64,000 nucleotides of DNA, taken from Bacillota bacterium (GTDB taxonomy: Bacteria; Bacillota; Sulfobacillia; JABLXB01). Below, piece after piece: positions 53,392 to 62,546 of this stretch (its first letter is position 1; each line of letters opens with the position of its first letter). Location: contig JABLXB010000001.1 in assembly GCA_013178305.1 (NCBI GenBank), positions 592,253 to 656,252 on the forward strand. The letters run 5' to 3'. The notes beneath the pieces were generated by a model that was not told the DNA's origin, ran no database searches, and saw only the letters and a list, made by a program, of their open reading frames with translations. Made by a program: the position numbers and the translations under genes.

Positions 53392-53892
53392 CTATTGAGC
53401 CTTTCCAGCTGCCTTGAGGGCCTGCTTCGCGAACTCGTCCACTGACTGCCGGAATGCCGAGCGATTCCCACGCCAGAACCCACGGCTGGTGACGACTCTA
53501 CACCCTATCCCGGTCAAGTGGCTCGATACCTGGCTGAGCGGCGCCTGGTGCCCGCCCGAAATCCCGCACGTAGCGAAGGGAGCGAACTTCTGCCCCGCCG
53601 CCGACTTCAGCCCGGAAAGGAACGAGTTTACTGCGGGTGCCGGTCTTCCAGCCCAAACGGGAAACCCGATGAAGACCAGATCGTAACCGCCGGTGTCCGC
53701 CACCGCCTGTGACAGGGTCGGACGCGCCGAGACGCGCGCCTGCAGAATGCCGGAGAAGACGCCGGGTACTTTCTCCGTCCTTATCGGCGCAACTGTCACT
53801 TCGATCCCCTCGGAGCAAAGCCTGTCCGCCAGCAGCCCCGCCACTTGCTCGGTCGTTCCGGTTCTTGAGTAAAAGGTGACCAGCGCTTTCAC
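53392..53892 (-). CDS. Flavodoxin-like protein
   Basis: 166 residues from GTG 53892 with GGGGAGG upstream; longer frames have no ribosome site. The FMN phosphate loop is FYSRTGTTEQVAG, and FIGFPVWAGRPAPAVNSFLS is the second flavin loop typical of flavodoxin/FldA-like or NrdI-like small redox proteins. FATCGISGG is the third. It carries electrons in the cytoplasm. It may replace ferredoxin under iron limitation. Confidence 0.88.
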   Translation of the reverse strand: MKALVTFYSRTGTTEQVAGLLADRLCSEGIEVTVAPIRTEKVPGVFSGILQARVSARPTLSQAVADTGGYDLVFIGFPVWAGRPAPAVNSFLSGLKSAAGQKFAPFATCGISGGHQAPLSQVSSHLTGIGCRVVTSRGFWRGNRSAFRQSVDEFAKQALKAAGKAQ

Positions 53893-54215
53893 GGTTCCGC
53901 CTCCCCTGGATTTCCCCATCCAAGGAACCAGTATATGCCATAGAGCGAAGCCCGGCAATCGGCCACGCCGGCGAGCGAAATCCTTCCACTCCATTGGTAC
54001 GAGTGCCCTAAAACAAGGTTACGGCTTCGGGCCACGGGTTCTGGAGATAAACTCAGGCATGTCAAACGGATACCTGACGTTTCTGGCCCGCTTGAACTCA
54101 AATGGCCGTACGGATCTGGTCATCAGAAGTCTCAACATCGATGTGAGCAAATCGCTTTTCCCTGCAGCCCATGCTATAGAGCTTGGCGTTTCTACGAAAT
54201 CCCTGTCGGTACCGG

Positions 54216-54607
54216 CCTTACGCCTCGCCCCGGGTCCGCATGTGGTGACTCCCACGGGAATCTCTCAAAAGGCGGCCTCGATCGCCCTGAGATCCCCTTA
54301 TGAGGATTTCGCGAGATGCGTGAATGAATGGCAGCGCCGGAGAGATGTCATCCTGGCGGAGGCGGAAGGGATGCCTATAATTCCGGCCGCCGGTGGGTGG
54401 TCAATGCTTTTTGGTGTTGGGAAACTTGGATACGACTCCTCCAGCGCCTCGGATCTCGTGCTCAGGAGAGGCAAGATAGCTGCCACCCCGATGAGGAACT
54501 GGGGAGAACAGAACAGCGATCAGTTCGTGCACTTCGTTTTCAGCAATGAAACCACCGACCGGCTGACCGGAATCGGTGAGAGGATCGAGCGGTCCCTTTG
54601 CCGGTAA
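54216..54607 (+). pseudogene. Aminotransferase class I/II, C-terminal remnant
   Basis: The clear part runs from VVTPTGISQKAASIAL through DFARCVNEWQRRRDVILAEA, IIPAAGGWSMLFGVGKLG to the substrate Arg region IAATPMRNWGE and FVFSNETTDRL, the small-domain end of fold type I aminotransferases. The large domain with the PLP Lys is absent. The frame stays open upstream to 53876 but that part shows no family likeness. It is followed 24 bases later by an XRE-cupin gene. Confidence 0.65.
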
Positions 54608-54631
54608 CTATTAGATCCTGGAGGCAATACC

Positions 54632-55195
54632 GTGGAGGATATTTCATCCGTTATCGGCCGGAACCTTGGCAGCATCAGAAAGCAAAAGGGGTTGAGCCTG
54701 GACAAGGTAGCCGAACTGACCGGAGTAAGTAAAGGCATGCTCGCGCAAATAGAGCGCGGGGAGACCACTCCAACCGTCAACACTGTGTGGAAGATAGCCA
54801 CAGGGCTGAAAGTGCCGTTCAGCGAGCTGATTGCCGAGCAAAGGCCGCTTGTTGAGTTTGTCGACAGCGACCGTATACAACCCATGATAGACATGGTTGA
54901 GGGGATGACCGTCTATCCCCTTTTCCCCTTCACCCCCGAACGCAATTTCGAGGTGTTCACGGTCATTCTCGAACCAGGCTCAAGTCACTCCTCTGATCCC
55001 CATGCGGAAGGGGCTGAAGAGTGTATTGTCCTAGTGGAAGGAACACTGGAGTTGACCATCGCCGGGGAAAAGCATAATCTCTTCCCCGGAGATGCCATTC
55101 GCTACCAGGCCCATAAGCCCCATACATATAAAAGCGGCGCCGGAGTGGCGTCGAGGTTTGTTGACATTATTCACTACAGCAATCCAGCAAGATAA
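54632..55195 (+). CDS. XRE-family regulator with cupin domain
   Basis: 187 residues from GTG 54632 (GGAGG seven bases upstream). HTH: LGSIRKQKGLSLDKVAELTG, VSKGMLAQIERGETTPT. The C-terminal cupin has SDPHAEGAEECIVLVEGTLE and PGDAIRYQAHKPHTYK. Such regulators sense small ligands and often control amino-acid or polyamine genes next to them. The adjacent aminotransferase remnant may have been its former target. Confidence 0.93.
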   Translation: MEDISSVIGRNLGSIRKQKGLSLDKVAELTGVSKGMLAQIERGETTPTVNTVWKIATGLKVPFSELIAEQRPLVEFVDSDRIQPMIDMVEGMTVYPLFPFTPERNFEVFTVILEPGSSHSSDPHAEGAEECIVLVEGTLELTIAGEKHNLFPGDAIRYQAHKPHTYKSGAGVASRFVDIIHYSNPAR

Positions 55196-55283
55196 TAGGG
55201 AGACTGACTTCTTTTCCGTCATGTGTGATTTACGTATAGTCTCCGCCTTTAGTCTTCGGGCGGTATTGACCAGAAAACAGAAT

Positions 55284-55318
55284 CGGGGTCTCGGCTATCA
55301 TCCTGGCCGAAAACCCCG
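55284..55318 (-). terminator. Terminator after glmS and tRNA-Leu
   Basis: CGGGGT-CT-CGGC and GCCG-AAA-ACCCCG pair around a short loop; on the minus strand it is followed by GATTCTGTTTTC. It should end transcription of the glmS operon. Confidence 0.7.
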
Positions 55319-55330
55319 GGAGTTTCAGTA

Positions 55331-55416
55331 TGGTGTCGGGAGCGGGACTTGAACCCGCACGGTGTTCACCATCCGCCACTCAAACGTACGCGCCTGCCCG
55401 CACCCACACCCCCGTC
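55331..55416 (-). tRNA. tRNA-Leu(GAG), with some non-canonical pairs
   Basis: Minus strand, 86 bases including CCA (55331-55333). The T arm is GCGGG-TTCAAGT-CCCGC and the 3' acceptor strand TCCCGAC-A-CCA. The 5' strand GACGGGG pairs six of seven (A2 faces A71). D stem GTG/CGC, anticodon loop TTGAGTG with GAG at 55379-55381, and a short variable arm with ACC/GGT pairing. The anticodon stem TACGT/GCGGA has one mismatch (A28-G42), and base 37 is U instead of a purine. So it is either a divergent functional tRNA or a decaying one. Confidence 0.6.
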
Positions 55417-55449
55417 TCAACTGCTCAGACTATCATCACGTATTCCGGT

Positions 55450-57288
55450 TCACTCCACCGTCACCGACTTCGCCAGGTTCCTCGGCTTATCCACGTCGCA
55501 GCCCCGCGCCACGGCGGCGTAGTATGCCAGCAGCTGCAAGGGCACGACCTCGACCGCCGGCATCAGCAGCGGGTCAATCGACGGAATCTCCAGTAGCACG
55601 TCGCACTGGCGCCGGATGTCCGCCATTTCATGCGATCCCTCGGGCACGACGCCTATGACAGTGGCCTCGCGCGCCTTGACCTCGGTGATGTTCGACAGCA
55701 TCTTCTCCATCACGTGCGGTTGCGTCGCCAGTGCGATTACCGGCACGCCCTCCACGATGAGCGCCAGCGTCCCGTGCTTGAGCTCGCCGGCGGCGTATGC
55801 CTCGGCGTGGATGTAGGCGATTTCCTTGATCTTCAGCTGGCCTTCCATCGCAATGCTGTAATCGAGGCCGCGGCCGATGAAGAACATGTCGTTGACGTGC
55901 GCCCAGTCGCTGGCGATCCTGGCCACCTGGTCCTCGAGCCGAAGTACGGCAGCAACCCTGTCGGGCAGCGCGCGGATCTCCGAGATGAACCTCCGCCTCT
56001 CGATCTCGTCGACCAGCCTGCGCTCCTGCGCGAGGTAGGTCGCCAGGAGGGCCAGCGCCGCGCACTGCGTGACGTATGCCTTGGTGGAGGCCACCGCGAT
56101 CTCCGGCCCCGCCCAGGTGTGCAGCACGTAATCGGCTTCGCGGGAGATCGAGCTGCCCAGCACGTTGCATATTGCCAGCACGGGCACCCCTTTGCGCTTC
56201 GCGACGCGGAGCGCGGCCAGCGTGTCGGCGGTCTCACCGGACTGGCTCACGACGATCATCATGTCGCCCGGTCCCATCAACGTCTCGCGGTAGCGGAACT
56301 CCGACGCGAGGTCGGCCTCGACGGGTATCCTCGCCATCTTCTCGATGAGGTACTTGCCCGTCAGCCCCGCGTGGTACGCTGTGCCGCAGGCTACAACGAA
56401 GACCCGCCGGACGCCCGTCACCAGCTCGTAGGGCAGCCCGAGCTCGTCGAGGACCACCCGGGACCCGTCGTCCGCGACTCGCCCGCTGAGCGTGTCGCGC
56501 ACCGCCCTGGGCGTCTCGTGGATCTCCTTCAGCATGAAGTGCTGGTATCCACCCCGTTCCGCCGCGACGGCGTCCCACTTTATGTTGAATACCTCCTTGT
56601 TGCGGAGGTGCCCGCCGGTATCCTTGATGGTCACGGAGTCGCGCGTCAGGATGGCCATCTCGCCGTCCTCGAGGATGTACGCCCTGCGGGTCTTGCCGAG
56701 GATTGCGGGTATGTCGGACGCAATGTAGTTCTCGCCCTCGCCCAGGCCCACGATGAGGGGGCTGTCCTTGCGGACGGCGATTATCTTGCCGGGCTCGCGC
56801 TTGCTGATCACACCCAGCGCGAAAGAGCCCTTCAGCCTGGACACGGCCTGCCTGACTGCCTCGCTAAGGTCGCCCTCGTACACGTCCTCGATGAGGTGGG
56901 CGACGACCTCCGTGTCGGTCTCCGACGTGAACCTGTGGCCGCGAGCAACGAGATAATCCTTGAGCGTCCCGAAGTTCTCGATTATCCCATTGTGAACGAC
57001 CACGAAATCACCGGTGCAGTCTGAATGAGGGTGCGCGTTCTGGTCAGACGGCCGCCCGTGTGTCGCCCATCTCGTGTGGCCGATGCCCAATCCGTCCGAA
57101 TCGTTGAAGCCGTCGAGCGCCGCCACCAGGTTGGACAGCCGGCCGACTTTCTTGAGTACCTCGATGTGGTCCTTGTCGAGCACCGCCACACCGGCGGAGT
57201 CATAGCCCCTGTATTCCAGTTTCTTGAGTCCGTCCAGGATGAACGGGAGCGCGCTCCCGTCACCAACGTACCCGACGATGCCGCACAT
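55450..57288 (-). CDS. glmS: Glutamine-fructose-6-phosphate aminotransferase (isomerising)
   Basis: 612 residues from ATG 57288 (GGGGAGGAG upstream). The N-terminal nucleophile Cys2 is in MCGIVGYVG, with GHTRWATHG and NGIIENF of the glutaminase. Two SIS domains follow (VVSQSGETADTLAALRVAKR; STKAYVTQCAALALL), and the end DKPRNLAKSVTVE is the classical C-terminus. It makes glucosamine-6-phosphate for cell-wall synthesis. A glmS ribozyme lies in its leader, so GlcN6P should feed back on the mRNA. It is the last gene of the cdaA-cdaR-glmM-glmS block. Confidence 0.97.
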   Translation of the reverse strand: MCGIVGYVGDGSALPFILDGLKKLEYRGYDSAGVAVLDKDHIEVLKKVGRLSNLVAALDGFNDSDGLGIGHTRWATHGRPSDQNAHPHSDCTGDFVVVHNGIIENFGTLKDYLVARGHRFTSETDTEVVAHLIEDVYEGDLSEAVRQAVSRLKGSFALGVISKREPGKIIAVRKDSPLIVGLGEGENYIASDIPAILGKTRRAYILEDGEMAILTRDSVTIKDTGGHLRNKEVFNIKWDAVAAERGGYQHFMLKEIHETPRAVRDTLSGRVADDGSRVVLDELGLPYELVTGVRRVFVVACGTAYHAGLTGKYLIEKMARIPVEADLASEFRYRETLMGPGDMMIVVSQSGETADTLAALRVAKRKGVPVLAICNVLGSSISREADYVLHTWAGPEIAVASTKAYVTQCAALALLATYLAQERRLVDEIERRRFISEIRALPDRVAAVLRLEDQVARIASDWAHVNDMFFIGRGLDYSIAMEGQLKIKEIAYIHAEAYAAGELKHGTLALIVEGVPVIALATQPHVMEKMLSNITEVKAREATVIGVVPEGSHEMADIRRQCDVLLEIPSIDPLLMPAVEVVPLQLLAYYAAVARGCDVDKPRNLAKSVTVE

Positions 57289-57444
57289 GCATGTACTCCT
57301 CCCCATGAAAAACAGAATCGTGCCATTCCCCGAACGTGGGAGACGAGCCCCCGTGAGGGAACGGCACGACGTAAGGCAGACATCACAGCCCTAAGCCTGA
57401 CGGCGCCTTCCGGCGCCGGAACATCGCGGATCTGCTTCGAGCAT

Positions 57445-57636
57445 TGCGTTATGCCGTCACCCGGCCGATTTGTCTCCGGAGTCGCCTCCGGCCTTTCCCG
57501 GCCTACTCTCGGTCGTGACCAACCGTGGGGCATCCGCCGAATCTTTCGATGAACCCCACCCTCGTCAACTTGCGCGACCCTCGTACATAGAAAACCACAC
57601 ACGCTGAGAACCACCATTCGCGCAAGTCCAGGCGCT
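57445..57636 (-). ncRNA. glmS ribozyme (GlcN6P-responsive)
   Basis: On the minus strand the leader starts AGCGCC (cleavage expected between A57636 and G57635), then pairs CTTGCGCG with CGCGCAAG. The hallmark core GTTGACGAGGGTGGGGTTCA, followed by TCG and GGCGGATGCCCC, lies at about 57530-57570. GGTTGGTCACGACC-type P2.1 and two further GC-rich hairpins (GGCCGGGAAAGGCC; GGAGGCGACTCC) follow, ending near GGTGACGGC. It ends about 155 bases before the glmS start. Self-cleavage with GlcN6P lowers glmS expression. Outer boundaries are approximate. Confidence 0.9.
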
Positions 57637-57761
57637 GATTGCTGTCGTGGGCGCCTCGCCGGGCGTTAACCCCGCGCTCGCCCCCGCCGTTCCCTCGATC
57701 TCACTTGCCATAGCCGCACGACGGGCCCCGCACAGGGACTCGCCCGCGCGACCGTGGGCCG

Positions 57762-59315
57762 CTACGCCCCGAACTCCCTGCTTATCACCTCCCCGATTTC
57801 CTCGGCGATCTGCAGCGCTCGCCCTGCGTCATCTGTCTCGACCATCACGCGTATCAACGGCTCGGTCCCCGAGGGCCTCACCACCACGCGACCCGTTTCG
57901 CCGAGCGCCTTCTCCGCCCGCGCGATCACCGCCTGGACTCCGGAAGCGGATGACAGCCTCTCCGAGAGACTGCCGATCGCTCCCGCCACCTTGACGTTCA
58001 CCATTACCTGCGGGTACTTCGTCATCGCCGCCGCGGATGAGAACTTGCGAGCGCTCGCCTTAATTATGGAGGCCACCTTGAGCGACGTCAATATCCCGTC
58101 ACCCGTGGTGCTGTGATTGAGGAATATGATGTGGCCCGATTGCTCGCCGCCGAGGTTATACCCGGACGCCAGCATCTCCTCGAGGACGTACCGGTCGCCG
58201 ACGCGCGTGCGCTTTACCGACACACCGCTTCTCCGGAGAGCCACTTCCAGCCCAAGGTTGGACAGCACCGTGGCCACGACTGTATTGTCCTTCAACACTC
58301 CGCGCGACGCCATGTCCAGTCCGCAAATGGCGAGAATCTGGTCGCCGTCCACCACGTTGCCTTTCTCGTCGCTGGCTATGCACCGGTCGGCGTCACCGTC
58401 ATACGCGAAGCCTACGTCGGCCTGGTTCCGGCGGACCGCCTCGCACAGTGTCGCCGGATAGGTAGAGCCGCACTTGACGTTGATATTCAGCCCGTCGGGC
58501 GAGTCGCAGACCGCGACGACCTGCGCGCCCAGCCTGCGGAACACCTCGGGAGCGATCGCGGACGCCGATCCGTTCGCGCAGTCCAACACCACCTTCAAAC
58601 CCTCGAGCGGCGCCGCGCCCAGATCGCGCCCCGCAGGACTCCTGTGCGCGGATTCCTCCGCCACACTCATAAGGAATCCCATGTACATCTCGGTGGATTC
58701 GTCTTTGCTCAGCACTCGCGCCCGCCCGACGTCGCCCTTCGTCGGCCGCGGAAGCCTATCTGAAGCGCCCGCCGCGGTCCCGCAGGCGGGCCCGCTGGCC
58801 GCACGCACAACATCGCTCAGACCCGCAGGTCCGAGCACGAGCGTCTCTATCTCCTCCTCGACGGGATCGGGAAGCTTGAAGCCGTTGACGTTGAATACTT
58901 TGATCCCATTATATTCAGCGGGGTTGTGGGACGCGCTGATCATGAACCCGCCGGCGATCCCGGGAAGCCTGCTCAGATAAGCGACGCCGGGGGTGGTCAT
59001 AACCCCGGCGCGGAGCGCGTCGGCCCCCGATGAGCATATCCCGGCTACCACCGCAGCCTCCAGCAGGTCGCCCGACGCGCGGGTGTCGCGCCCGACGATG
59101 ATGCCCGGGCGCGACGCCGGTTGGCCGGGCCGGACGGGCGTTACGCCGCCGCCTGCGGGGCCGGCGCCTGCCGCAGGGACGCCCCCGGTCTCGGAGGCGG
59201 GGCCGTTCTTCACCAGGAAGTACGTCGCCGCCCGCGCCACCCTGTAAGCCAGTTCGGCGTCGAGTTCGGTGTTCGCGATACCCCGTATTCCGTCAGTACC
59301 GAAGAGCCTGCTCAT
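57762..59315 (-). CDS. glmM: Phosphoglucosamine mutase with Gly/Ala/Pro-rich insertions
   Basis: 517 residues, about 65 longer than usual. GGAGGAGG precedes the ATG. MSRLFGTDGIRGIAN is the family start; the phospho-Ser is Ser129 in FMISASHNPAEYNG; the metal loop is AYDGDADRC; the sugar loop is GGEQSGHI; and VVRPSGTEPLIRVMVE is the phosphate site. Insertions: about residues 38-70 (GGVPAAGAGPAGGGVTP and beyond), a second near 175-200 and a third near 215-235. It converts GlcN6P to GlcN1P and, in Bacillota, also binds CdaA to restrain it. Confidence 0.95.
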   Translation of the reverse strand: MSRLFGTDGIRGIANTELDAELAYRVARAATYFLVKNGPASETGGVPAAGAGPAGGGVTPVRPGQPASRPGIIVGRDTRASGDLLEAAVVAGICSSGADALRAGVMTTPGVAYLSRLPGIAGGFMISASHNPAEYNGIKVFNVNGFKLPDPVEEEIETLVLGPAGLSDVVRAASGPACGTAAGASDRLPRPTKGDVGRARVLSKDESTEMYMGFLMSVAEESAHRSPAGRDLGAAPLEGLKVVLDCANGSASAIAPEVFRRLGAQVVAVCDSPDGLNINVKCGSTYPATLCEAVRRNQADVGFAYDGDADRCIASDEKGNVVDGDQILAICGLDMASRGVLKDNTVVATVLSNLGLEVALRRSGVSVKRTRVGDRYVLEEMLASGYNLGGEQSGHIIFLNHSTTGDGILTSLKVASIIKASARKFSSAAAMTKYPQVMVNVKVAGAIGSLSERLSSASGVQAVIARAEKALGETGRVVVRPSGTEPLIRVMVETDDAGRALQIAEEIGEVISREFGA

Positions 59316-59337
59316 GGCGCCTCCTCCGTGCGCGGTT

Positions 59338-60549
59338 CTACCTCGGTGTGAGAGTCAACGTGACGTTCTCCGGCGTCACCTTTTCGAGGGAGAATTCGTC
59401 CGAGACCGGGACCTGTACCCTTAACTCGTGGGACCCCGCCCCGAGTCCCGCGGCGTTTATGAACGGCTGAATCTTCTGCGCGATGTCGTCGGCATTCAGC
59501 GCCTCTACCTGGTCACGGCGTCCCTCAATGGTGACGTCCACGGAAGGCGGATTCACGTTGAACCTGAACTGCCCTGGTGACACGTTCTGAATCCGGACGG
59601 GTATGGCCTGGAACGTCCTCTGGATCCTGTCCTCCACGATGGCGACTCTGACGAGCACGGTCCTCTGCTCGACGCTGAATCCAGGTGGAAGCACCAGTTC
59701 CGCCTGCTTGTCGACGTCGTACGACTGGCCCGAGACGTCGACGCCGTATGTCCTGATCGAATTGAGTGCCCCCAATTTGTCAGCGGGTCCCCTGACCCTG
59801 ACCTCTTTGGGCACGGTGGTCACGTCGGCCACGCGGAACCCTGCCCGAGCCGTGCCGACGATCTGCGGAACGACCTTCACCATCTTGGCCGGGGGCAGGG
59901 GTTTCATTGCCACCCTGATCTCGATCTGCTTCGGGTTCACCGTCACCAACTTGACTTCGCGGCCATCCCCGTCTACCGCGCGGAGATCTATCGCCCTGGT
60001 GACGTCCGCGGCCGCCCCGGCGACATCCACCTCCCCAACAACCTTCTGGACGCTCTGCATCTTGGACTTGGGGCCTTTCAGCGCGACCTCGGGGGTCTTG
60101 AGCTCGACACCCCCCGTAACGAAGTCCTCATTGGGGCTGCCCGTCAACTTGATTTCAGGCTTGAATGACCTGGTAACTTCCACGTCGAGCGAGATCGAGA
60201 TGTTCTCCGGCACCACCTCCACCAGGTCAATTCCGGCGGGGAGCGCGACCTTCACCGGGAACTGGGAACGCCCGGGCTCGGCGCCCTTCAGGTCTACCGT
60301 CGCCGTCACCTGGTCGTCTGTCACACCTGAGATCAACCGCTTCTGGCTCTGCACCGTGATACGGATGTTCGTGGGGACCGTCTCCATGACGAACATGCCG
60401 CTCTCCAGGTTGACGAACTTGACCGGCACGTTCTGAAAAGTCCTGGGCGTGATGGGGTTCTGCTCGGTCGTAACCTGGAACCAGAGCACTATGCCCACGA
60501 GGATCGATATCACTTTCAGGGTGAAATCCTTCTCAAGCCAGCTGTTCAT
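59338..60549 (-). CDS. cdaR: YbbR-domain regulator of diadenylate cyclase
   Basis: 403 residues with one N-terminal span (LKVISILVGIVLWFQVT) and an exported part of four YbbR repeats (for example RTFQNVPVKFVNLESG, RTFQAIPVRIQNVSPG). CdaR proteins sit in the membrane with CdaA and modulate c-di-AMP synthesis. The gene lies between cdaA and glmM, the standard Firmicute order, 28 bases after cdaA. Confidence 0.93.
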   Translation of the reverse strand: MNSWLEKDFTLKVISILVGIVLWFQVTTEQNPITPRTFQNVPVKFVNLESGMFVMETVPTNIRITVQSQKRLISGVTDDQVTATVDLKGAEPGRSQFPVKVALPAGIDLVEVVPENISISLDVEVTRSFKPEIKLTGSPNEDFVTGGVELKTPEVALKGPKSKMQSVQKVVGEVDVAGAAADVTRAIDLRAVDGDGREVKLVTVNPKQIEIRVAMKPLPPAKMVKVVPQIVGTARAGFRVADVTTVPKEVRVRGPADKLGALNSIRTYGVDVSGQSYDVDKQAELVLPPGFSVEQRTVLVRVAIVEDRIQRTFQAIPVRIQNVSPGQFRFNVNPPSVDVTIEGRRDQVEALNADDIAQKIQPFINAAGLGAGSHELRVQVPVSDEFSLEKVTPENVTLTLTPR

Positions 60550-60577
60550 GGTCTAACCACTACCCATTCTTGTCGGC

Positions 60578-61384
60578 TCACCCGCGCCGCCGGAGGCCGG
60601 CGTGCTTGCTCTTGCACAGGCTCGAAAGCATCTCGCGCAGGGTTTTGCCGTCGAGATACCTGATGAATTTGCCCGCGTTGGCCAGGGATATCGTCCCAGT
60701 CTCCTCGGAGACGACGACGGCCAGCGCGTCCGAATGCTCGGTGATGCCCAGCGCCGCGCGGTGGCGGCTGCCGAATTCGATGCTCAGGTCGGCCGCGTCG
60801 GTCAGCGGCAGGAAACAAGACGCCGCGACTATCCTGTTGCCCCTGATTATCACGGCGCCGTCGTGCAGCGGCGTGCCCGGGACGAACAGGTTGATCAGGA
60901 GTTCGGCCGTGACCAGTGCGTCAATGCGGACACCGGTTTCGACGTAGTCCGTGAGACCGGTTTCCCTTTCCACGACGATGAGCGCGCCGCACTTGTTTCT
61001 GGCCATGACCTCGGCAGCACGGGATGTCTCCTCGATGAGCCTGGCCACGTCCACTTCCTCGAGGAACGCAAGAGACGGCGAGAACAGCTTCCCTCGCCCG
61101 ATCTGTTCGAGCGCCCGCCTGAGCTCGGGTTGGAACACCACGGGGAGGGCGACGAAAAGCATCGTCCTCGCGTTGACCAGCAGCCAGTTGATGGTGTACA
61201 GGCGGAGCCGGCCCGCTATGAGGGTGCCCACGAGCAGGATAAGGATGCCCCTGATGAGCTGGACCGCCCTGGTGCCGCGGACGAGGGTCAGGAACTTGTA
61301 GATGAGATACGAGACTATGGCGATGTCAACGACCGCGACGACGAGATCGGCCAGGCTCAGGAAGCGGATCTGGTTTAGTAACAC
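60578..61384 (-). CDS. cdaA: Diadenylate cyclase CdaA
   Basis: 268 residues from GTG 61384. Three N-terminal spans (VAVVDIAIVSYLIYKFL; LIRGILILLVGTLIAG; ARTMLFVALPVVF), then the DAC domain with LHDGAVII (DGA 175-177) and GSRHRAALG (RHR 207-209), the catalytic motifs. It joins two ATP into c-di-AMP, which controls osmotic balance and wall growth. First gene of the cdaA-cdaR-glmM-glmS operon. Confidence 0.97.
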   Translation of the reverse strand: MLLNQIRFLSLADLVVAVVDIAIVSYLIYKFLTLVRGTRAVQLIRGILILLVGTLIAGRLRLYTINWLLVNARTMLFVALPVVFQPELRRALEQIGRGKLFSPSLAFLEEVDVARLIEETSRAAEVMARNKCGALIVVERETGLTDYVETGVRIDALVTAELLINLFVPGTPLHDGAVIIRGNRIVAASCFLPLTDAADLSIEFGSRHRAALGITEHSDALAVVVSEETGTISLANAGKFIRYLDGKTLREMLSSLCKSKHAGLRRRG

Positions 61385-61482
61385 CGGTGAATCACCCTTG
61401 CTTGATTACACAACATCGACAAGATTCATTCTACGGTCAATGCTGCAAAACCTTTGCTCGGCGCTGGCAATTCATGTGGGGG

Positions 61483-62496
61483 TCAGTAGGCCCTGGCGAC
61501 GACGAACTCGGTGAGCCGCTCGAGGCTGGTGCGGGCCGGGCACGATCTCACGGCCGTGAGGCGGTCCGCCGCTCGCAAGGCGAACGTCCTCGCCACCCCG
61601 GAGCAGTACTGGGCGGAATCGGATTCCCTCAGGATCGCAAGCGCTTCAGCCAGGTCCGCAGGGTCGCAGGCCCCCTCCGGATGCTGGCGTCCGAAGCAAT
61701 TAAGGAGTTCCGCAAACCGGCCCCGTTTGGGCGTTGTCTTGAGGCAACGTATGACGGGCAGCGTCAACAATCCCTCCCGGAGGTCTACCCCCGCGGGTTT
61801 GCCCGTCTGCGCGGGATCGCCGAATACGTCAAGCGCGTCGTCGGTGATCTGAAACGCAATGCCGAGGAACCTGCCGTAATCCGCAAGGGCTTTCCCGGCG
61901 GCGGCCGGCGCCCTGCCCAGCAGGGATCCGATCCTGCAGCACTCCGACAGGAAGCGTGCGGTCTTACTTTCGATACGGAGGAAGTATTCCCTCTCACCCC
62001 TTTCGCCGGAGTCCGAGAACAACAGCGAGACGCGGTCGTCGCCCTCACCGAGCTCTCGCGCCTGGCCCGCGCACATCTCTTCCGCGGCCGAGGCTAACCC
62101 CGCGAATGCCGCAGGCGGGATGCCGGCCAGCATCGCGAACGCCCTCGCGAACAGGTAGTCTCCGGCCAGGAGCGCAGTCCTGATACCCCACCTGTCGTTG
62201 ACGGAGGGCATCCCCCTGCGCCTGTTGGACCCGTCGATGATGTCGTCGTGGATGAGGGTGGCCGTGTGGATCATCTCCACGGCCGCCGCGGCGGGAATGA
62301 CGTGCTGGGCATCATAGCGGTAACAGAGGGCGGACAGGATCACCAGGGCGGGCCGGAGCCGCTTTCCGCCGCGCGCGAGGAGATGTGCTGCCGGAGGCTT
62401 GAGGCTCTCGTCTCCGGAGTCGAGGGATTCCCGTATCATCTTCTCGACGGCCGCCAGCTCGGGCGCGGCCGGCTCAAGCAACTCATCGATCCTCAT
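61483..62496 (-). CDS. Polyprenyl diphosphate synthase
   Basis: 337 residues, ATG 62496. The isoprenyl synthase signatures are GGKRLRPALVIL (43-), the first Asp motif LIHDDIIDGSNRRRG (DDIID 84-88), and the second QITDDALDVFG. Two aromatic residues stand ahead of the first motif (CYRYD), and the spacing is that of long-chain trans synthases (hexa- to octaprenyl) for menaquinone. Product length cannot be told. It lies 98 bases upstream of cdaA on the same strand. Confidence 0.93.
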   Translation of the reverse strand: MRIDELLEPAAPELAAVEKMIRESLDSGDESLKPPAAHLLARGGKRLRPALVILSALCYRYDAQHVIPAAAAVEMIHTATLIHDDIIDGSNRRRGMPSVNDRWGIRTALLAGDYLFARAFAMLAGIPPAAFAGLASAAEEMCAGQARELGEGDDRVSLLFSDSGERGEREYFLRIESKTARFLSECCRIGSLLGRAPAAAGKALADYGRFLGIAFQITDDALDVFGDPAQTGKPAGVDLREGLLTLPVIRCLKTTPKRGRFAELLNCFGRQHPEGACDPADLAEALAILRESDSAQYCSGVARTFALRAADRLTAVRSCPARTSLERLTEFVVARAY

Positions 62497-62546
62497 ACAC
62501 CCCGTTTTCTGCTCCGGTAACGGATTATCCTACGTTCGCCTACATT

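Noticed and set aside
54019..54255. 78-codon frame on the minus strand beside the aminotransferase remnant
   Set aside because: Composition is plausible for a protein but there is no ribosome site and no likeness; the plus frame is also open here, so I cannot decide.
55630..57024. 464-codon open frame on the plus strand
   Set aside because: Antisense shadow of glmS with no ribosome site or domain.
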